Shown here: positions 42,939 through 51,366 of the stretch, piece by piece
Numbering within the stretch: the first letter of the stretch is position 1
How the letters are laid out: each line of letters starts with the position of its first letter
Assembly: GCF_042432825.1 (NCBI RefSeq)
Contig: NZ_JBHLWN010000105.1
Location: 1 to 64,000 of the forward strand
Reading direction: 5' to 3'
DNA from: Gordoniibacillus chartarius
GTDB taxonomy: Bacteria > Bacillota > Bacilli > Paenibacillales > NBRC-103111
DNA length: 64,000 bases
Made by a program: the position numbers and the translations under genes
The notes under the pieces: generated by a model
The model's database searches: none
Told to the model about the DNA's origin: nothing
The model's input: only the letters and a program-made list of their open reading frames with translations

Positions 42939-43775
42939 CTAGTCAGCCTGCGTATGCTTCCAGGCCGTGAATGTTTTCTCCAGCGCGACGAGAGCGCCGT
43001 TAAACAGCAGGCCGAGACCCGAAATCGTCACGATGCCGGCATACATGTTCGGAATTTGAAAATTAAACTGCGCATAGTTGATCAAATACCCGAGCCCCGC
43101 CTTCGCCCCGACCATTTCCGCCGCAACGAGAACAAGAATCGAGCTCGCACCCGCCAAACGTACGCCGGTAAACACCGTGGGCAGCGAGGCGGGCAGAATC
43201 ACTTTCTGAAACAGCTTCCTCGGCGTCAATCCCATCGAGCGCGCCGACTTGATCAGCAGCGGGTCGACGTTGCGTACGCCCGATATCGTATTGAGCAGAA
43301 TCGGCCATGAGGAGGCGTACATGACGATGGCGATTTTGGACGTTTCCCCGATGCCGAGAATCAAAATAAACACCGGCAGCAGCGCCAGCGCAGCCGTATT
43401 GCGGAACAGCTCGAGCAGCGGATTCAGCAGGGAAGCGAGCGGCTTATACCAGCCGACCAGAAGCCCGAGCGGAATGAATATCGCATTCGCCAGCAGAAAG
43501 CCGGTTAGCGATCTGGCGATGCTCGAGCCGAAATGGCTGACCAGCTCGCCGGAGAGGGCGAGCTGCCACCATGCCTGGAGCACTTCGCTGAACGGCGGCA
43601 GGAACGTGCTGTCCACCGCCCCGATTCGGGGAGCAAGCTCCCATACCGCCAGCAAGGCGGCAATCGCGGCCACGCTGCGCCCGAACTTGAGCAGCGTTTG
43701 ACTCGGCCTCACCGCCGGCCTGCGCACCTGCACCGGCTGCTCTCTCCATACTGCGGAATCTCCGACACTAGCCAA
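42939..43775 (-). CDS. ssuC: ABC transporter permease, SsuC/TauC type
   Basis: A 278-residue inner-membrane permease with about six membrane segments. The cytoplasmic EAA loop is ARSMGLTPRKLFQKVILPASLPTVFTGVRL. It pairs with the SsuB-like ATPase (genes overlap by 8 bases) and the SsuA-like binding protein. TTG start with AAGGAGGCGG upstream. Likely imports aliphatic sulfonates or related organosulfur compounds. Confidence 0.9.
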   Translation of the reverse strand: MASVGDSAVWREQPVQVRRPAVRPSQTLLKFGRSVAAIAALLAVWELAPRIGAVDSTFLPPFSEVLQAWWQLALSGELVSHFGSSIARSLTGFLLANAIFIPLGLLVGWYKPLASLLNPLLELFRNTAALALLPVFILILGIGETSKIAIVMYASSWPILLNTISGVRNVDPLLIKSARSMGLTPRKLFQKVILPASLPTVFTGVRLAGASSILVLVAAEMVGAKAGLGYLINYAQFNFQIPNMYAGIVTISGLGLLFNGALVALEKTFTAWKHTQAD

Positions 43776-44610
43776 GGCGTACCGCCTCCTTATCCTTCAA
43801 TTTGTCGCTATGTTCGAGCTGCTGCGCCTTCGCCACTTCATCCCGCAGCAGACTCCAGACCTCGTGGCGAAGCTGGACGAACTCGGCGTTCGAGCGTACG
43901 TCGTCCTCAGCGGATTTCAGCCCTTGCGGAATGTCGACGATCTGCTTGAGCCTGCCCGGACGGGACGTCATGACGGCCACCCGCTCCCCGAGATACACCG
44001 CCTCGTCGATGCCGTGCGTAATGAACACGATCGTCTTGCGCGTCTGCTGCCAAATGCGCAGCAGCTCGGCCTGCAGCGTCTCCCGGGTTTGCGCATCGAG
44101 CGCGGCGAACGGTTCATCCATGAGCAGCACATCGGGATCGTAGGCGAGGCTGCGGGCGATCGCGACGCGCTGCTTCATGCCGCCCGACAGCTCGTGAGGG
44201 TAACGCTGCTCGAAGCCCTTCAAGCCGACAAGCTCCAAGTAATGGCGTGCGCGCTCGACTCGCTCGGCTTTCGTTACGCCCTTGGCCTCGAGCGAAAATT
44301 CTATGTTGCCCTGAGCCGTCTTCCAGGGGAACAGCGCATATTGCTGAAATACGATGCCCCGATCGAGCCCCGGCCCCGTGATCGGCTTGCCGTCCAGCAG
44401 AATCGAGCCGAAGGTCGGCTTCGCGAGGCCTCCGAGCAGGTCGAGCAGCGTCGATTTGCCGCATCCGCTCGGACCGACGATGACCATAAATTCTCCTTCC
44501 CGAACGTCAAAATGAATATCCTGCAGCGCCGTGAACTCGGTAACCGCGCCCTTCACACTCTTCGTGCGAAACGTCTTGCCCACGTGCTGAAAGCTGATTT
44601 TTGCAGTCAT
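43768..44610 (-). CDS. ssuB: ABC transporter ATPase, SsuB/TauB type
   Basis: A 280-residue ATPase: Walker A GPSGCGKSTLLD, Q-loop QQYALFPW, signature LSGGMKQRVAIA, Walker B VLLMDEPFAALD and the His switch FITHGIDEAV. Energises sulfonate uptake with SsuA and SsuC. The C-terminal extension after residue 245 is helical and variable. Confidence 0.92.
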   Translation of the reverse strand: MTAKISFQHVGKTFRTKSVKGAVTEFTALQDIHFDVREGEFMVIVGPSGCGKSTLLDLLGGLAKPTFGSILLDGKPITGPGLDRGIVFQQYALFPWKTAQGNIEFSLEAKGVTKAERVERARHYLELVGLKGFEQRYPHELSGGMKQRVAIARSLAYDPDVLLMDEPFAALDAQTRETLQAELLRIWQQTRKTIVFITHGIDEAVYLGERVAVMTSRPGRLKQIVDIPQGLKSAEDDVRSNAEFVQLRHEVWSLLRDEVAKAQQLEHSDKLKDKEAVRLG

Positions 44611-44650
44611 TATCCCGCTTCCTCCTTATTACAAAGCGTTTGCCCGCCCG

Positions 44651-45709
44651 TTATTTCCCGTCCGGATAAGCGCTGAACCGGTTCGTATACAGCTCTGCCG
44701 CCTTGAGCTGACCTTCCTTCAGCTGTCCGTCCTTGACAAGCCAGTCGACCCATACGCCGAATTCCTTCTCCGCGATCCAGCCGCCTTTGCCGGCGACGCC
44801 CGTGCTCTTCCAGTACGGCACATTCGAGGCGTCCTCATTGCGGCCGCGTTCTTTAATAATTTTTTCGAAGCGGGCTTTAACGACGTCGGGCGGGTTCGTA
44901 CGGGCCCATTCGATCGCTTTGCCGGTCGCCTCGACGAACTTTTTGGCCGTATTCGGATATTGCTTGATGAACTTGTTCGTCAGCACGTAGCTGCCGGCTG
45001 TGAATTCGCCGAACAAATCGTAGTCGGTGAACAGCGGCCGGATGCCTCCGCGCTCTAGCGCTTTGTCGCGGAGAATGCCGCCGAGAACGGCAACGTCGAT
45101 CTGCTTCTGGCGCAGCGATTGCTCCGTGTTCACCGGAGGGACGACGACGAGCGTAACCTGCTTGATTTCCTCGTTCGTAAGGCCGTTACGGTGCAAATAC
45201 TCCTTCAGCATCGACTCATGGTGCGCCCCTAACGTGTTCATTCCTACCTTCTTGCCGATGAGATCCTTAGGAGACTTGATGGGCGAATCCTCTGTCACGA
45301 AGAAGCCGCTGTACGTGTGCTGGTCGACCCCATAGTAGCCGATGACGGCCGTTATCGGCGCCTTCGCCGCAATCAGCTTCACGATCGCCCCGTTGAAGGC
45401 GCCGCCGAAGTCGACATCACCGGTCGCGGCCGTCTGGATGTCCTGCGGACCGCTGATCGTATTGCCGATCCACTTCAGCTTGATCGGAGCGAGATAGCCG
45501 AGATCTTCGGCCAGCTCGGGAAACGTCACGTTGCCGACCGAGCCCTGATAGCGGAGCTCGAGCTTCTCCGGCTGACCGGAAGCGGCCGCTCCGGCGGAGC
45601 TGCCGGCACAGCCGGACAGCAGCGCCGTGAACAGAAGACAAAGTGCAATTCCGATAGCCCCCCATATTCGCCGGATTCGCTTTTTTTGTCTGGCCAACAA
45701 AAACATCAT
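44651..45709 (-). CDS. ssuA: Sulfonate ABC transporter substrate-binding lipoprotein
   Basis: A 352-residue NMT1/THI5-like periplasmic-type binding protein, secreted as a lipoprotein: the lipobox is LLSGC with Cys34 after a long hydrophobic stretch. The binding-protein fold continues with VTFPELAEDLGYL, GGAFNGAIVKL and KKVGMNTLGAHHESMLKEYL. GGGAG spaced 9 bases away supports the ATG at 45709 over the one at 45718. First gene of the ssu-like operon. A promoter and a terminator lie upstream (45929-45958, 45830-45871). Confidence 0.9.
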   Translation of the reverse strand: MMFLLARQKKRIRRIWGAIGIALCLLFTALLSGCAGSSAGAAASGQPEKLELRYQGSVGNVTFPELAEDLGYLAPIKLKWIGNTISGPQDIQTAATGDVDFGGAFNGAIVKLIAAKAPITAVIGYYGVDQHTYSGFFVTEDSPIKSPKDLIGKKVGMNTLGAHHESMLKEYLHRNGLTNEEIKQVTLVVVPPVNTEQSLRQKQIDVAVLGGILRDKALERGGIRPLFTDYDLFGEFTAGSYVLTNKFIKQYPNTAKKFVEATGKAIEWARTNPPDVVKARFEKIIKERGRNEDASNVPYWKSTGVAGKGGWIAEKEFGVWVDWLVKDGQLKEGQLKAAELYTNRFSAYPDGK

Positions 45710-45829
45710 TTTACACATCTCCCGTTAATTGTTAATCAATGCTTATAAAAATGTCCCTACCCCGAAACTATCGCGCGTTCATCTCGGAGCAAAGACAAGA
45801 AGCAACCGTCGGATCGTAACGGGCACAAC

Positions 45830-45871
45830 AAAAAAAGGAGACCTGGCGCTTGAATAAGCGGCTTGGTCTCC
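45830..45871 (-). terminator. Strong terminator between a promoter and ssuA
   Basis: Minus strand: GGAGACC / GGTCTCC (with an inner CGCTT/AAGCG pair) is followed by seven T. It lies 58 bases downstream of the -10 of a SigA-like promoter and 120 bases upstream of ssuA. It may attenuate ssu expression or simply end bmrD read-through. Confidence 0.85.
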
Positions 45872-45928
45872 GGAGGCCCGGTTGAATTCACCTAATTCCG
45901 ATTCGTTTAGTATGTTTTATTGATACCG

Positions 45929-45958
45929 ACTATATCACCTTACGAACGTTACCGTCAA
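45929..45958 (-). promoter_or_regulatory. SigA-like promoter ahead of the ssu operon
   Basis: Minus strand: -35 TTGACG (45953-45958), an 18-base spacer, -10 TATAGT (45929-45934). It lies 40 bases after the bmrD stop. Confidence 0.65.
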
Positions 45959-45997
45959 TACCAATTTTACTATAATTATGGAAATAGTTCGCACGCA

Positions 45998-47911
45998 CTA
46001 TCGCTGCGCTTCGCCTTCCGACATAAAGCTTCGCCGTACCGATTTGAACTGATTCTCGAACATGTGCGCGTACTTGCCTCCGGCGCTCATCAGCTGTTCA
46101 TGGGAGCCGCGTTCCGCCACGCCGCCTTGATCGATAACCAGAATTTGATCGGCGTCTCGGATCGTATTGAGCCGGTGTGCGATAATGAATGACGTTCGGC
46201 CTTGCATGACGCGCAGCAGCGCTTCCTGGATATGCTGCTCCGTGCGCGTGTCGATCGAGCTTGTCGCCTCGTCGAGAATGAGGATCGACGGCTTGGCCAG
46301 AAACACGCGGGCAATGGCCAGCAGCTGCCGCTGACCTTGGCTCAGACTCCCGCCGTTCTCCGTCAGAACGGTATCGTACGCCTGCGGCAGTCTTCTGATG
46401 AACGGGTCGGCATTGGCCATGACGGCTGCCGCAATGATCTCTTCGTCGGTTGCATCCGGCTTGCCGTACTTGATGTTGTCTCTGATCGTTCCCGAAAATA
46501 AATACGTGTCCTGCAGCACGATTCCGAAGCAGCGCCTCAGGCTGTCCCTTGTATAATCCCGAATGTCGAGCCCGTCGATGGTAATGCGCCCTTCCGTTAC
46601 GTCATAGAAGCGCGTCAGCAAATTGACAACGGTCGTCTTGCCCGCTCCCGTAGGTCCGACGAACGCCGTCCGGCTTCCCGCCTCCGCCCGAAAGCTGACG
46701 CCGCTTAAGACGGGTACGTCCGGCCGATAGCCAAAGCCGACGTTATCGAAGACGACTTCGCCTCGCGGGCTCGCGATCGCGACGGCGCCCGGAGGGTCTG
46801 ACTTCTCTTCGCGCTCGTCCAGCACCTCGAAGGCCCGCTCCGCACCGGCAACCCCCGACTGGAAGACGTTGTAAATGTTGGCGAGCTCGTTAAGCGGTCT
46901 GACGAATTGCCGCGAATAGCTGAGGAAGGCGGCGATGACGCCGACCGTAATCATGCCTTTCACCGCCAGAATCCCCCCGACGATCGCAACCGCAGCAAAA
47001 CCCAGGTTGTTGATGACGGCTAACAGCGGCATCATGAAGCCTGACCAAATTTGCGCCTTGAGTCCTACCTGGTACAGCCTTTCATTTACTTCTTCGAACT
47101 CCCGAATGACCCGCTCTTCGCGTCCGAACGCCTGCACGAGCTCCAGGCCGGATATCGATTCTTCGACATGCCCGTTCAGCTTGCCGAGCTGGGCCTGCTG
47201 CTCCTTGAACAATACGCCGGTTCGCTTCGTTATGATGCGGGCCAGACCGAACACAAGCGGTACCGTGATCAGGCTGGCCAGCGTCAGCAGGGGGCTGAGC
47301 ATGAGCATCATGATCAGCGATCCGGCGATGGCGATCGCTCCGCCCATCAGCTGGGTCATCGATTGGGATATCGTCATGCTGACATTATCGATATCGTTCG
47401 ACAGCCGGCTCATCACTTCGCCGTGCCGCCTCGAATCAAAGTACCCGACCGGCAGCGTATGCAGCTTATCGAACAGCGCTCTTCTCAGCGATGCGACAAC
47501 GCGCTGGGCTGCGCCGGCGGCAAGCGTCGCCTGAACGAGCGACAGGCCGCTGTCGGCTGCATAAGCGCCGACCAAGGCGATCACCGCGAGCTTCAATACG
47601 CTGAAATCGACCGTACCGCCCGCTCCGGACGTCATCGCGTCGATCGCCATCCCGATCAAATACGGTCCGAGCAGCATGATCGCCGAGTTGATCAAAATGA
47701 TGACGAACACGACGGCAAGCCGGGCGCGCTCTTTGCCGAAATAGCGCCACAGCCTTCCCATCGTCCCCCGGAAATCGTTCGGCTTCACTACCGGACCGCC
47801 CCGTCCCCGCATACCCGGACCGCCGAAGCCTCCCGGACCCGGCCGCAGCATTGCGGCGGCAGCCTGTTGTCCATGCGAATCGGCGGCTTCTCTGTCAGAC
47901 GGACGCTGCAT
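45998..47911 (-). CDS. bmrD: ABC exporter half BmrD/YheH-like (catalytic subunit)
   Basis: A 637-residue fused membrane/ATPase half-transporter. The N-terminal about 50 residues are a Gly/Pro/Arg-rich extension, followed by six membrane segments (about 60-360). The ATPase has Walker A GPTGAGKTTVVN, signature LSQGQRQLLAIA and Walker B ILILDEATSSID with the catalytic Glu. Order, sizes and active-site asymmetry match B. subtilis bmrC-bmrD, a multidrug heterodimer. AAGGAGGGG supports the ATG at 47911, so the gene overlaps bmrC by 17 bases. Confidence 0.88.
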   Translation of the reverse strand: MQRPSDREAADSHGQQAAAAMLRPGPGGFGGPGMRGRGGPVVKPNDFRGTMGRLWRYFGKERARLAVVFVIILINSAIMLLGPYLIGMAIDAMTSGAGGTVDFSVLKLAVIALVGAYAADSGLSLVQATLAAGAAQRVVASLRRALFDKLHTLPVGYFDSRRHGEVMSRLSNDIDNVSMTISQSMTQLMGGAIAIAGSLIMMLMLSPLLTLASLITVPLVFGLARIITKRTGVLFKEQQAQLGKLNGHVEESISGLELVQAFGREERVIREFEEVNERLYQVGLKAQIWSGFMMPLLAVINNLGFAAVAIVGGILAVKGMITVGVIAAFLSYSRQFVRPLNELANIYNVFQSGVAGAERAFEVLDEREEKSDPPGAVAIASPRGEVVFDNVGFGYRPDVPVLSGVSFRAEAGSRTAFVGPTGAGKTTVVNLLTRFYDVTEGRITIDGLDIRDYTRDSLRRCFGIVLQDTYLFSGTIRDNIKYGKPDATDEEIIAAAVMANADPFIRRLPQAYDTVLTENGGSLSQGQRQLLAIARVFLAKPSILILDEATSSIDTRTEQHIQEALLRVMQGRTSFIIAHRLNTIRDADQILVIDQGGVAERGSHEQLMSAGGKYAHMFENQFKSVRRSFMSEGEAQR

Positions 47912-49664
47912 GGCTGTTCCCCTCCTTGCCGAGTTGGGATTCGTAAATTTCGCGATATACACGGCAGCTGTCCATCAGCTCCGCATGACTTCCGATGCCG
48001 GCAAGTTCCCCTTGATCCAAAACGACGATCCGATCGGCATCGATGACCGACGTAATCCGCTGTGCGATCAATATGCACGTCAGCCCCTTGGCGTACGTCC
48101 GCAGCGCGGACTTGATGCGGGCTTCCGTCGCTGCATCGACCGCACTCGTGCAGTCATCGAGAATAAGAATATCCGGCTGCCGCACCAGCGCTCTGGCGAT
48201 GGCCAGCCGCTGCTTTTGCCCTCCGGAGAAGCCCGTCCCGCCTTGTCCTACCGGCGCATCATAGCCTTCCGGCAGCTTCGAGATAAATTCATGCGCTTCC
48301 GCCATCCGCGCCGCCTGCTCGACTTGCTCCCTGGTAGCTTCCTCGTTGCCCCAGCGGATGTTGTCGGCCACCGTTCCGGTGAACAGCATCGTCTTCTGCG
48401 GTACGACGGCGATACGTCGACGCAGCTCCTTCGGATCGCAAAGCCGCACATCGATGCCGTTCACCTTCACGGTCCCTGAATCGGCCTCGTAATATCTCGG
48501 GATGAGGCCGACCAGCGTGCTTTTTCCCGAACCGGTCGAACCGATAATGCCGATCGTCTCGCCCGGACGGCATACGAAGCTGACGTCGCGCAGCGCGGGA
48601 GCGCTGTCCGCTTTCCCGTATCGGCATGTCACGGCATCGAACTCCACCATACCGCGTTCGGATGCCCGCGCCGCAGATACTGCCCCGTCCACCCACGCCA
48701 TATCGTTCCGCTCGGCCAGCACTTCGCCGATCCGGGCGGCGGAGCCCTTCGCACGAACGAACATCGTGAATACCATCGTCACTACCATGAAGGCATACAG
48801 CATTTGCGTCATGTAGTTGATGAAAGCGACGATGTGGCCGACCTGCATCCCGCCGCCGCTTACTCGATGACCGCCGAACCACAGCACCGCCACGATCCCC
48901 ATATTCATCGTCAGCATGACGGTTGGGCTGAAGAAAGCGACAATCCGCGCCGCATCCGTCGCTCTGTCCCTGTATTCCCCATTAGCGCCGTCAAACTTGA
49001 GCGTCTCCGCATCGTACCGGTGAAACGCTTTCACAACACGAACGCCCGCCAAATACTCGCGGATAATGCCGTTCACCCGATCGAGCGCCTTCTGCATGCG
49101 GGTAAAATACGGGACGCCGATACGCAAGTTCATGGCAACGAACAGGCCTGCGAGCGGCACGACGACCACAAGCACGAGCGACAGCTCCGGGTTTAGACGG
49201 ACCGCCATGATCAAGCTGCCGATACACAGGAGCGGCGCCTTGACGAAGATGCGCATGAGCCCGTTCGCGAAGTTCTGGACTTGCGTCACGTCATTCGTCA
49301 TCCGTACGATCAGCGACGCCCGCTCGAATCGGTCCAGCTTGGCAAAACCGAGCTTCTGGATATGCCGGAACAAGTCCGCGCGAAGCTCGGCGCCGAACTG
49401 CCCGGACACGCGGCTGGATACGATGTTGCGAACCGAGGCGCCGATCGCTCCCAAGGCCGTTATGAGCAGCATGAACGCCCCCATTTTTACTACATAATCC
49501 ATGCGTCCTTCCGCGACGCCTTCATCGATGATGTGCGCCATTATCGTCGGCTGCAGCAGGTCGGCCGCCGCCTCTATCGTCAGGAACAAGATGGCGACGC
49601 CGAACATGAAACCATGCTTGCGGTAATATTTGCGGAACACGCCTGCTTCACTCTCCTCCGGCAT
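47895..49664 (-). CDS. bmrC: ABC exporter half BmrC/YheI-like (degenerate site subunit)
   Basis: A 589-residue half-transporter with six membrane segments (about 20-320) and an ATPase: Walker A GSTGSGKSTLVG, signature FSGGQKQRLAIA, Walker B ILILDDCTSAVD. The catalytic Glu is replaced by Asp, the known hallmark of the degenerate site in BmrC-type subunits. The frame is open about 270 codons further upstream across the uxaC promoter; that part is antisense and is not coding. MPEESEAGVFRKYYRKHG with AGGATAG upstream gives the start at 49664. First gene of the two-gene operon, divergent from uxaC. Confidence 0.88.
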   Translation of the reverse strand: MPEESEAGVFRKYYRKHGFMFGVAILFLTIEAAADLLQPTIMAHIIDEGVAEGRMDYVVKMGAFMLLITALGAIGASVRNIVSSRVSGQFGAELRADLFRHIQKLGFAKLDRFERASLIVRMTNDVTQVQNFANGLMRIFVKAPLLCIGSLIMAVRLNPELSLVLVVVVPLAGLFVAMNLRIGVPYFTRMQKALDRVNGIIREYLAGVRVVKAFHRYDAETLKFDGANGEYRDRATDAARIVAFFSPTVMLTMNMGIVAVLWFGGHRVSGGGMQVGHIVAFINYMTQMLYAFMVVTMVFTMFVRAKGSAARIGEVLAERNDMAWVDGAVSAARASERGMVEFDAVTCRYGKADSAPALRDVSFVCRPGETIGIIGSTGSGKSTLVGLIPRYYEADSGTVKVNGIDVRLCDPKELRRRIAVVPQKTMLFTGTVADNIRWGNEEATREQVEQAARMAEAHEFISKLPEGYDAPVGQGGTGFSGGQKQRLAIARALVRQPDILILDDCTSAVDAATEARIKSALRTYAKGLTCILIAQRITSVIDADRIVVLDQGELAGIGSHAELMDSCRVYREIYESQLGKEGNSHAASV

Positions 49665-49733
49665 ATGCTGTCTATCCTGTACGATACTCCTGGCAAGCGG
49701 AATTGTCACTACTCGATCATAAAAGTTACGGGA

Positions 49734-49751
49734 ATTGTTAACGTGAACATT
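49734..49751. promoter_or_regulatory. Distal operator-like palindrome before uxaC
   Basis: ATTGTTAACGTGAACATT, a near-copy (2 mismatches) of the perfect palindrome at 49800-49817, 66 bases away centre to centre. It overlaps a -35-like TTGTTA (49735-49740) of a possible rightward promoter whose -10 is TAATTA (49759-49764), 18-base spacing. Confidence 0.6.
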
Positions 49752-49799
49752 TTCGTTGTAATTATCGCCGCAGTGGAGTAACATGGTGAATAAGCAGTA

Positions 49800-49817
49800 A
49801 TTGTTCACGTGAACAAT
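49800..49817. promoter_or_regulatory. Perfect 18-bp palindromic operator before uxaC
   Basis: ATTGTTCACGTGAACAAT, a perfect inverted repeat 31 bases upstream of the uxaC start and downstream of the candidate promoter. The layout (two sites on either side of the promoter) suits a LacI- or GntR-type repressor with looping. The regulator is not encoded in the window. Confidence 0.7.
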
Positions 49818-49847
49818 GCTAATACAGGTAAAGGTGGATGCCCTTAC

Positions 49848-51260
49848 ATGAGACGCTTTATGGATGAAAACTTTTTGCTGCAGAACGAGACCGCTATCCG
49901 GCTGTACCACGATTTCGCCAAGGCGATGCCGATCATCGACTACCACTGCCATCTCAGCCCGCAGGAAATTTACGAAAATAAGTCGTTCAAAAACTTGACC
50001 GAAGCTTGGCTGTACGGCGACCACTACAAGTGGCGGGCGATGCGCGCCGCCGGCATGGAGGAGAAATATGTTACCGGCGGAGACGGCGCCACCGATTACG
50101 ACCGCTTCCTTGCCTACGCCCGCACGGTGCCGATGACGATCGGCAACCCGCTGTACCACTGGTCGCACTTGGAGCTGCAGCGCTTCTTCGGCGTCGAAGA
50201 CATCATCAACGAGAAGAATGCGCCTGCCATCTGGGAGAACGTGAACGCCCAGCTGAACGCCGGCGGCTTCGCCGCTCGCGACCTTATCGTCAAGTCCGGC
50301 GTGAAGGTGATCTGCACGACCGACGACCCGACCGATTCGCTGGAGTATCATATCAAAATCAAACAAATCCCTGACTTCGATTGCAAGGTGCTCCCTTCCT
50401 TCCGTCCGGACCGCGCGCTGGAAATTAACCGCGCAACGTTCCTGCCGTGGATCGAGAAGCTGGGCCAGGTGCATGGAAGTGCGATTGCCACCTACGACGA
50501 CCTGTTAGCCGCACTGGAAGGCCGGGTCAACTTCTTCCATGAAGTCGGCTGCCTCGTCTCCGACCATGCTCTGGATTATGTCGCTTATGCCGACACGACG
50601 AAGGAAGAAGCGGCGGCGATCTATGCCAAGGCGCTGCAGGGCGGCGGCGTTACTCTGGAGGAAGAGAAGAAGTACAAGACGTACACGCTCGTCTTCCTCG
50701 GCAAGCTGTACGCACAGCGCGGCTGGGCGATGCAGTTCCATATTAACGCTCATCGCAACAACAACACCCGGATGTTCGGCAAGCTTGGCCCCGACACCGG
50801 CTATGACTCGATCAACGACAGCCTGATCGCGCAGCCGCTTGTCCGTCTGCTGGACGCGCTGGCCGGCGAGGATCTGCTCGCGAAGACGATCCTCTACTCG
50901 CTGAATCCGCGCGACAACGATGTGATCGCATCGATTATCGGCAGCTTCCAGGGCGGCGGCGTCGCCGGCAAAATCCAGCACGGCTCCGCCTGGTGGTTCA
51001 ACGATACGAAAGACGGCATGATCGCGCAGATGAAGACGCTTGCCAACTTCGGACTGCTCAGCCGTTTCGTCGGCATGCTGACCGACTCCCGCAGCTTCCT
51101 GTCGTACACGCGCCACGAGTACTTCCGCCGCATTCTGTGCAACATTCTCGGCGAGTGGGTGGAGCAGGGCGAAGCGCCGAACGACATGGAATTGCTCGGC
51201 GGTATCGTTCAAGATATTTGCTACAATAACGCAAACGAATATTTCGGCTTCGGCGTATAA
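49848..51260 (+). CDS. uxaC: Glucuronate (uronate) isomerase
   Basis: Isomerises D-glucuronate to D-fructuronate and D-galacturonate to D-tagaturonate, the first step of hexuronate breakdown. The 470-residue amidohydrolase-fold enzyme has PIIDYHCHLSPQEI (HxH metal site), TTDDPTDSLEYH and HRNNNTRMFGKLGPDTGYDS. AAGGTGG precedes the ATG at 49848; the earlier GTG at 49809 lies inside the operator palindrome. No other hexuronate genes are adjacent. A stem-loop with five T follows (51287-51319). Confidence 0.96.
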   Translation: MRRFMDENFLLQNETAIRLYHDFAKAMPIIDYHCHLSPQEIYENKSFKNLTEAWLYGDHYKWRAMRAAGMEEKYVTGGDGATDYDRFLAYARTVPMTIGNPLYHWSHLELQRFFGVEDIINEKNAPAIWENVNAQLNAGGFAARDLIVKSGVKVICTTDDPTDSLEYHIKIKQIPDFDCKVLPSFRPDRALEINRATFLPWIEKLGQVHGSAIATYDDLLAALEGRVNFFHEVGCLVSDHALDYVAYADTTKEEAAAIYAKALQGGGVTLEEEKKYKTYTLVFLGKLYAQRGWAMQFHINAHRNNNTRMFGKLGPDTGYDSINDSLIAQPLVRLLDALAGEDLLAKTILYSLNPRDNDVIASIIGSFQGGGVAGKIQHGSAWWFNDTKDGMIAQMKTLANFGLLSRFVGMLTDSRSFLSYTRHEYFRRILCNILGEWVEQGEAPNDMELLGGIVQDICYNNANEYFGFGV

Positions 51261-51286
51261 GCCGCTGCCGCCTCGATTGATTTCGA

Positions 51287-51319
51287 CGCTCACCGGTCTT
51301 CGCGCCGGCGGGCGTTTTT
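51287..51319 (+). terminator. Terminator after uxaC
   Basis: CGCTCACCGG / CCGGCGGGCG stem with one mismatch and an 8-base loop, followed by five T. Confidence 0.78.
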
Positions 51320-51366
51320 CTTCCTTACCGCAAGACCGCGCAAAGCAAAGGAGATGTCCCCGGCAG

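Noticed and set aside
45757..45891. 44-codon leader-peptide-like frame before ssuA (GTG start, two Cys codons)
   Set aside because: It spans the terminator stem, its ribosome binding site is weak and its composition is not protein-like. Considered as a Cys-sensing leader peptide but unsupported.
45719..45997. S-box (SAM riboswitch) upstream of the ssu operon
   Set aside because: The conserved S-box core and kink-turn sequences are absent and the leader before the terminator is too short.
49665..50474. Upstream extension of the bmrC frame by about 270 codons
   Set aside because: It runs antisense through uxaC and its operators; the supported start MPEESEAG at 49664 gives a normal-length half-transporter.
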